Below are positions 59,618 to 64,000 of a stretch of 64,000 nucleotides of DNA, one piece after another; the stretch's first letter is position 1; each line of letters starts with the position of its first letter. The stretch comes from Colias croceus. Its lineage: Eukaryota > Arthropoda > Insecta > Lepidoptera > Pieridae. A model generated the notes under the pieces. That model was not told the DNA's origin. It saw only the letters and a program-made list of their open reading frames with translations, and searched no databases. The position numbers and the translations under genes were made by a program. The DNA lies in the NCBI RefSeq assembly GCF_905220415.1, contig NC_059563.1, positions 5,032,001-5,096,000 on the forward strand. Direction: 5' to 3'.

Positions 59618-60778
59618 TTCCTCTCAAGAGATAATTCGTCAGACGCATCAGAGTATAGTATTATAAAGCCTCGTGAACGTCAGCTGGCGCTAGGTTGGGG
59701 GGGTGAGCGGTTGTAGCCTCCCACGCACGTAGTAAAAAAAAATACATTCATTCATTTCCTCTCAGCTAAAAATTTGTCAAATTGTAGCTAACCCAATATC
59801 TCAACGAAAAAAAATAATCAGCTGGTTACAACATGGTGTATTATACGTCAGCTGGTGTCTCGAACATGAAAAAATAAAATTATTTTCCGTGATTTCCTCT
59901 CAAACAAAAATTTACCTGATGATAGCTTATATGTAACTGTGGATATATATATAGGTCAGCTGGCTGTATGTTGGTGGAAAAACCGTCAGCTGGTACTTTG
60001 AAAGATACGACATAGGAGTTAGACAGAAGCATCTATTGCCAATTTATATGCATCAACTGACTAGATTTTCCTCGAATTATTGCTAGCTGATTTTTTTTAT
60101 TTATCGCATCAGTATATTAACAATCAGCTCACAAATTTTCATCTGAGATGAAATGACGTATCTGTAATTATTATAGTTATTTTTAAAAATTCAAGCAACA
60201 CACGCTAGCATAATATAGACAGTAATAAGGTACTTGGTGGTGGTTAGTTGTGCGCATGATCGGGGTACTACGTACATTCAGCCACATCGGTAAACATGTT
60301 TTTACAAATATTATAAACTGCATTTAAAAATAACTATCATATCATCAAATTCACATAACTACCTAAAAGTGTAACAAATATGAAATAACCCACTAAGAAC
60401 ATTAGTTAACTATAATTATTAAAAAAATAATAGTATAATATATAATTAATAAAGTTATTACTTAACTTTTACGGGGACTTATGTTGATGGAATTCCACGT
60501 ATCTCGATGATTTTGTTAATGTCTCATTATATTCGAGACACCAGCTGACGTATAATACACCATGCTGTAACCAGCTGATTATTATTTTTCGTTGAGATAT
60601 TAAGTTAGCTACAATTTGACAAATTTTTAGCTGAGAGGAAATGAATGAATATACTTTTTTTTCTTACGTGCGTGGGAGGCTACAACCGCTCACCCCCCCA
60701 ACCGAGCTCCAGCTGACGTTCACGAGGCTTCATAATACTATACTTTGATGCATTTTACTAATTACCGCTTGAGAGGAA
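59618..60778. mobile_element. Element with about 250-bp terminal inverted repeats
   Basis: Arms 59618-59867 and 60531-60778 are near-complementary, from TTCCTCTCAAG inward past GTCAGCTGG, GTGAGCGGTTGTAGCCTCCC and CAGCTGGTGTCTCGAA. GTCAGCTGGT-like words occur about eight times and TTTCCTCTCA several times, including inside the 660-base centre. No transposase and no certain target duplication. Confidence 0.85.
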
Positions 60779-62657
60779 CTTGGTCATAAAATCTGCTTCT
60801 GGCTCCCGGACCATTGGGGGTGAATGACAGCGCGATGACGTAGCGAAATGCCGTATTGCATGTTACGTAGCTTTTGTAATAAGGTAAAAATGGATACATT
60901 GCTGCATCTGTTACAATTGTCGTGGAAATGCAATTCGTTGGTAGTACATGAGCAGCAGTGTACTGCGTTTGTAGAATGTTTTGTGTGGGGTAGTAACACA
61001 GTTGACAGATATGTACTACGTACATACAGTTAGGAAACTAAGCCCTCCCCCATGAAATTATGACGTATAGCTATAGGGCTGTTACTTTTTGATATTTAAC
61101 CGACTTGAAAAATAAAGGAGAAGGTTATCAATTCGGCCTGTATATTTCTGTTTGCTTTTTTTCACAGTTGATTTTGTGGTAATTTGGACATTAAAACCCG
61201 TTAAAATACAAAAATGGTGTAGCCTAAATATGAATTTACAAGGAGAAACAATCCGAATTAATACAGCTTGTAAAAGTAAATACGTTTTTATCAGTGCTAT
61301 ATTTCGAAATCTTGTTTTGTTATGGACGCCGAAGGCTATTAATTAATGTACCTACCTAAATTATTTATAATGCTTGATATTTGTATTATACATATATTCA
61401 ATAATTATTTTAAACCAGAATTTACAATACTTGTACATGTAGGTATACCTACTAAATTATTTTTAAAACGATAAATTAAATTAAATTAAAAAACACACAA
61501 TATGCAAAAATAAATTAAAATTATTATTATACGAGCATAGAACCTCTACCTTTTTGTTTTAGGAAGAAAAAGAAAATAGTTTGACAGGCTTAGTGCTTGA
61601 CAAAGTGGAGACGCCGCGTATCGATAAAAATACAATAATTATAATATCTATCTTTTTCTTCCCTAATATTTACGTAATTATGCACATAAATTTAAACAAG
61701 ATTTTTTTAAGGTTTCCTTTTTTTATATTTTCGTGCTCTTCTAGATTGCGTAAAAATAGATGCGACCTTTAAACAGACTGGACTCCTAATAGTGACTATT
61801 TGTAGCTATCATTTTGGTAGAAAATATGTCAACTTAATTTAAAACTCATGCTGCCATATCTATAGAAATTAAAAAATAGTCTCTTAACTTGTAGTCAGAT
61901 ACGGTATTTACAAATAAATTTATTGAAAGGGCTACAAACTGAAACAATCGATATTTATTTAATGTGAATTGACATCACTTTAAACTTTTTTCCATACTAT
62001 ATTCAAAATCTATGGATGTGTCACCCGCTACTATCGATCCCCCTCAATACCCTCGAAAACACGCTTGATGGGGGGGGAGCCATTTCGAACATTTTGTATG
62101 AAGTTTCCTTACTGTATGTATCTGTATATTGTGGTAGTAATGTATCTAGATTGCATTGCTGTTTTTTGGTTTGAATGTACGATTTGTTGTCAAAACATAA
62201 GAAGCAGTGTAGTGCATTTTTATTATTACAATTACAAGCGTGTGCCACTTGTAATTGTAAAAGTGGTTATACAATACTCGATATAATAGAAGTAAAGCGT
62301 AATGTTGCATGTACAATGATAACATACCTATAGATAGTTGCAATATTAAAATTAAAGTCGTATTTATAAACATGTGACTTTATAACGTTGAACGAATTAT
62401 AAAGTTGAAGAAAATAAAGAACATTATATTTATAAAACATAATATCAAGAAAGTTCGTATAAAAAAAGAACAATTAATCTTCAAATAAATTTACCGCAAG
62501 ATAAGAAACCGTGTTAATTTATATATTGTTTTAAATAAATTGCAGCAAAAACTAAAGTACCACTCGCGAAGAAACCATAACCGTGAATAAAAATTAGAAA
62601 TTGCAAAACGTAAAGTTGTAAAAGGGTAATGAGCACAGCGATTAGCGTTTCGTAGTT
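60779..62657. other. Probable long first intron, part 5
   Basis: No coding exon or repeat family recognised. A GC-rich spot GATGGGGGGGGAGCC is at 62068-62082. Confidence 0.45.
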
Positions 62658-62789
62658 AACTTACTTTTCCGCTCGCGGCCCGCTGGCCCGCTTTGTCTAA
62701 AACATAACAAAAATCCGTTTCGTAGTTTTAAAGATTTAAGCATACAACATAGGGACAGAGAAAGCGACTGTTTTATACTATGTAGTCAT
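62658..62789 (-). mobile_element. Helitron family C remnant
   Basis: CCGCTCGCGGCCCGCTGGCC at the 3' side and the complement of ACTACATAGTATAAAACAG on the other; internally deleted. Confidence 0.6.
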
Positions 62790-63580
62790 AAAGTATAGTA
62801 TCATAGTAAATAGAATACAAACAGTACAGAAACTCTTCAAAACGTCGCTCGCGTAAAGGTTACGCAGTAATGACAAGTTAAAGATTTACCAAGTAGCAAC
62901 TTCAATGGTATGTAGATTAATATTATACAGAGGTAAACACGTTTCAGCTGATGGTAATAATGAGATCATCTATAATCAGGTTACGATTAACGCATTGCAG
63001 CTAATGTGGAGCAGTGTGCTATGTCCTATGATGGTGAGGTGAATGACAGCGCAAGGATGACGCTGCCGTAACAGTATATCGGCTGTGCGATCGCAAGCGC
63101 ATGTCTTGCATAGAACAGTATAAAAATTAGGGTCTGGTTATGGTGATAAGCGGAGCTATAGTTATTGGCATAGCGATTAAATGGTAGGAGGTATAATGAG
63201 TTTGTTTTCGGGGATGGTTTTGTCGTATCAAGTATGGTTATTTTATATCAGGTTAAGGTGATGCTATGTTAGTGAGCGACGCGATTAGCGAAGGGCCATT
63301 TAGATAGTGGTAATGAATACTTGAAATTAAGAACAATATTTTGTCTATTTGGTTTAATAAGATACGTAGGTACGAGTCGAGGCGGCTGAAAGTAATATTA
63401 ACAAGCGTTTTGTGGCAACTTTATTAAACTATATGTATATATAGATATGATGGTTGGTTCATTGTTACATTAATACAATGCTAGATAAGTTTCGTAGTTC
63501 GTGGAAGAATTTTATTATCAATAATAACTCTGTCACTCATAAATGTGATTTGAGTTGAATGTGGCTGTGATTATTTAAGA
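62790..63580. other. Probable long first intron, part 6
   Basis: Nothing recognised; no open frame that looks like coding sequence. Confidence 0.45.
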
Positions 63581-63747
63581 CTAGCGGTCCGCCCCGGCTT
63601 CGCCCGTGGTACCTACATATTTCGCAATAAAAGGTAGCCTATATTCTTTCTCAGGGTCTAAAGATTGCCTAAACCACTCAGAGATCACAAGTAAATCAAA
63701 TAGTGAAAGAATTTTTGAAATGTATTGACTCCTGAGATTAGCGCGTT
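63581..63747 (-). mobile_element. Chimeric Helitron fragment
   Basis: The 3' side (63581-63680) is family G: CTAGCGGTCCGCCCCGGCTT. From about 63703 the sequence is family A-like (GAAAGAATTTTTGAAAT, GAGATTAGCGCGTT). It is cut off at 63748 by another repeat. Confidence 0.65.
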
Positions 63748-64000
63748 TTTAGGGTTCCGTAGCCAAAATGGCAAAAACGGAACCCTTATAGTTTCGTCAT
63801 GTCCGTCTGTCCGTCTGTCCGTCTGTCCGTCTGTCACAGCCGATTTACTCGGAAACTATAAGTACTACAGTGATGAAATTTGATGGGAATATGTGTTGTA
63901 TGAACCGCTACAAAAATATGACACTAAATAGTAAAAAAAAGAATTGGGGGTGGGGCCCCCCATACATGTAACTGAGGGATGAAATTTTTTTTTTCGATGT
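63748..64000 (+). repeat. AGGGTTCCGT lepidopteran-type repeat, runs off the window
   Basis: Opens with a hairpin (AGGGTTCCGT...ACGGAACCCT), then a (GTCCGTCT)n stretch at 63801-63835. Incomplete at the window edge; class not known to me. Confidence 0.6.

Overview
This window looks like nuclear DNA from a moth or butterfly. The DNA is AT-rich. The genes are intron-rich and encode conserved eukaryotic proteins. The non-coding DNA is packed with short mobile elements of lepidopteran type: Helitrons that start with TC and end with CTAG, tRNA-derived SINEs, palindromic MITEs, and 5'-truncated LINEs. Order was inferred from repeat style and protein resemblance; species cannot be told.

Five genes can be supported. 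(1) The 3' two-thirds of a plus-strand glucosidase II alpha gene (about 1050-10031, ten exons, last 455 residues), an ER enzyme of N-glycan trimming. (2) A minus-strand, two-coding-exon C2H2 zinc-finger gene (13790-16206, 771 aa) with a run of Lys-Glu-Glu SUMO-like motifs ahead of its fingers. (3) A plus-strand ZAD-type C2H2 zinc-finger gene (21642-25260, six coding exons, about 511 aa). (4) A complete minus-strand poly(A) polymerase gene (28237-37350, thirteen coding exons, 630 aa). (5) The first coding exon (41873-42010, 46 aa) of an unidentified plus-strand gene, whose intron apparently fills the last 22 kb. Genes 1/2 and 3/4 are convergent; 2/3 and 4/5 are divergent. There is no operon-like linkage; the genes are independent.

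Layout: 1-10 kb is glucosidase II with many intronic insertions, a perfect 65-bp-arm hairpin and a duplicated splice acceptor. 10-13.7 kb is intergenic with a direct segmental duplication. 16.9-18.5 kb holds two inverted arrays of a 100-bp repeat. 19.45-20.91 kb is a DNA transposon with 37-bp inverted ends. 23.5-24.8 kb is a pile-up of a MITE, a LINE and a Harbinger-like MITE inside an intron of gene 3. 28-38 kb is poly(A) polymerase with a minisatellite that has multiplied one of its own 5' splice sites. 39.2-41.0 kb is another DNA transposon carrying an RTE-like LINE remnant. 42-64 kb is mostly unannotatable intron with Helitrons, a long-inverted-repeat element at 59.6-60.8 kb and MITEs.

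The points most worth following are the fold-back-like 100-bp arrays with a YY1/Pho-like word in nearly every unit, the amplified splice donor in poly(A) polymerase, and the tandemly duplicated acceptor ahead of the glucosidase II acid/base exon.
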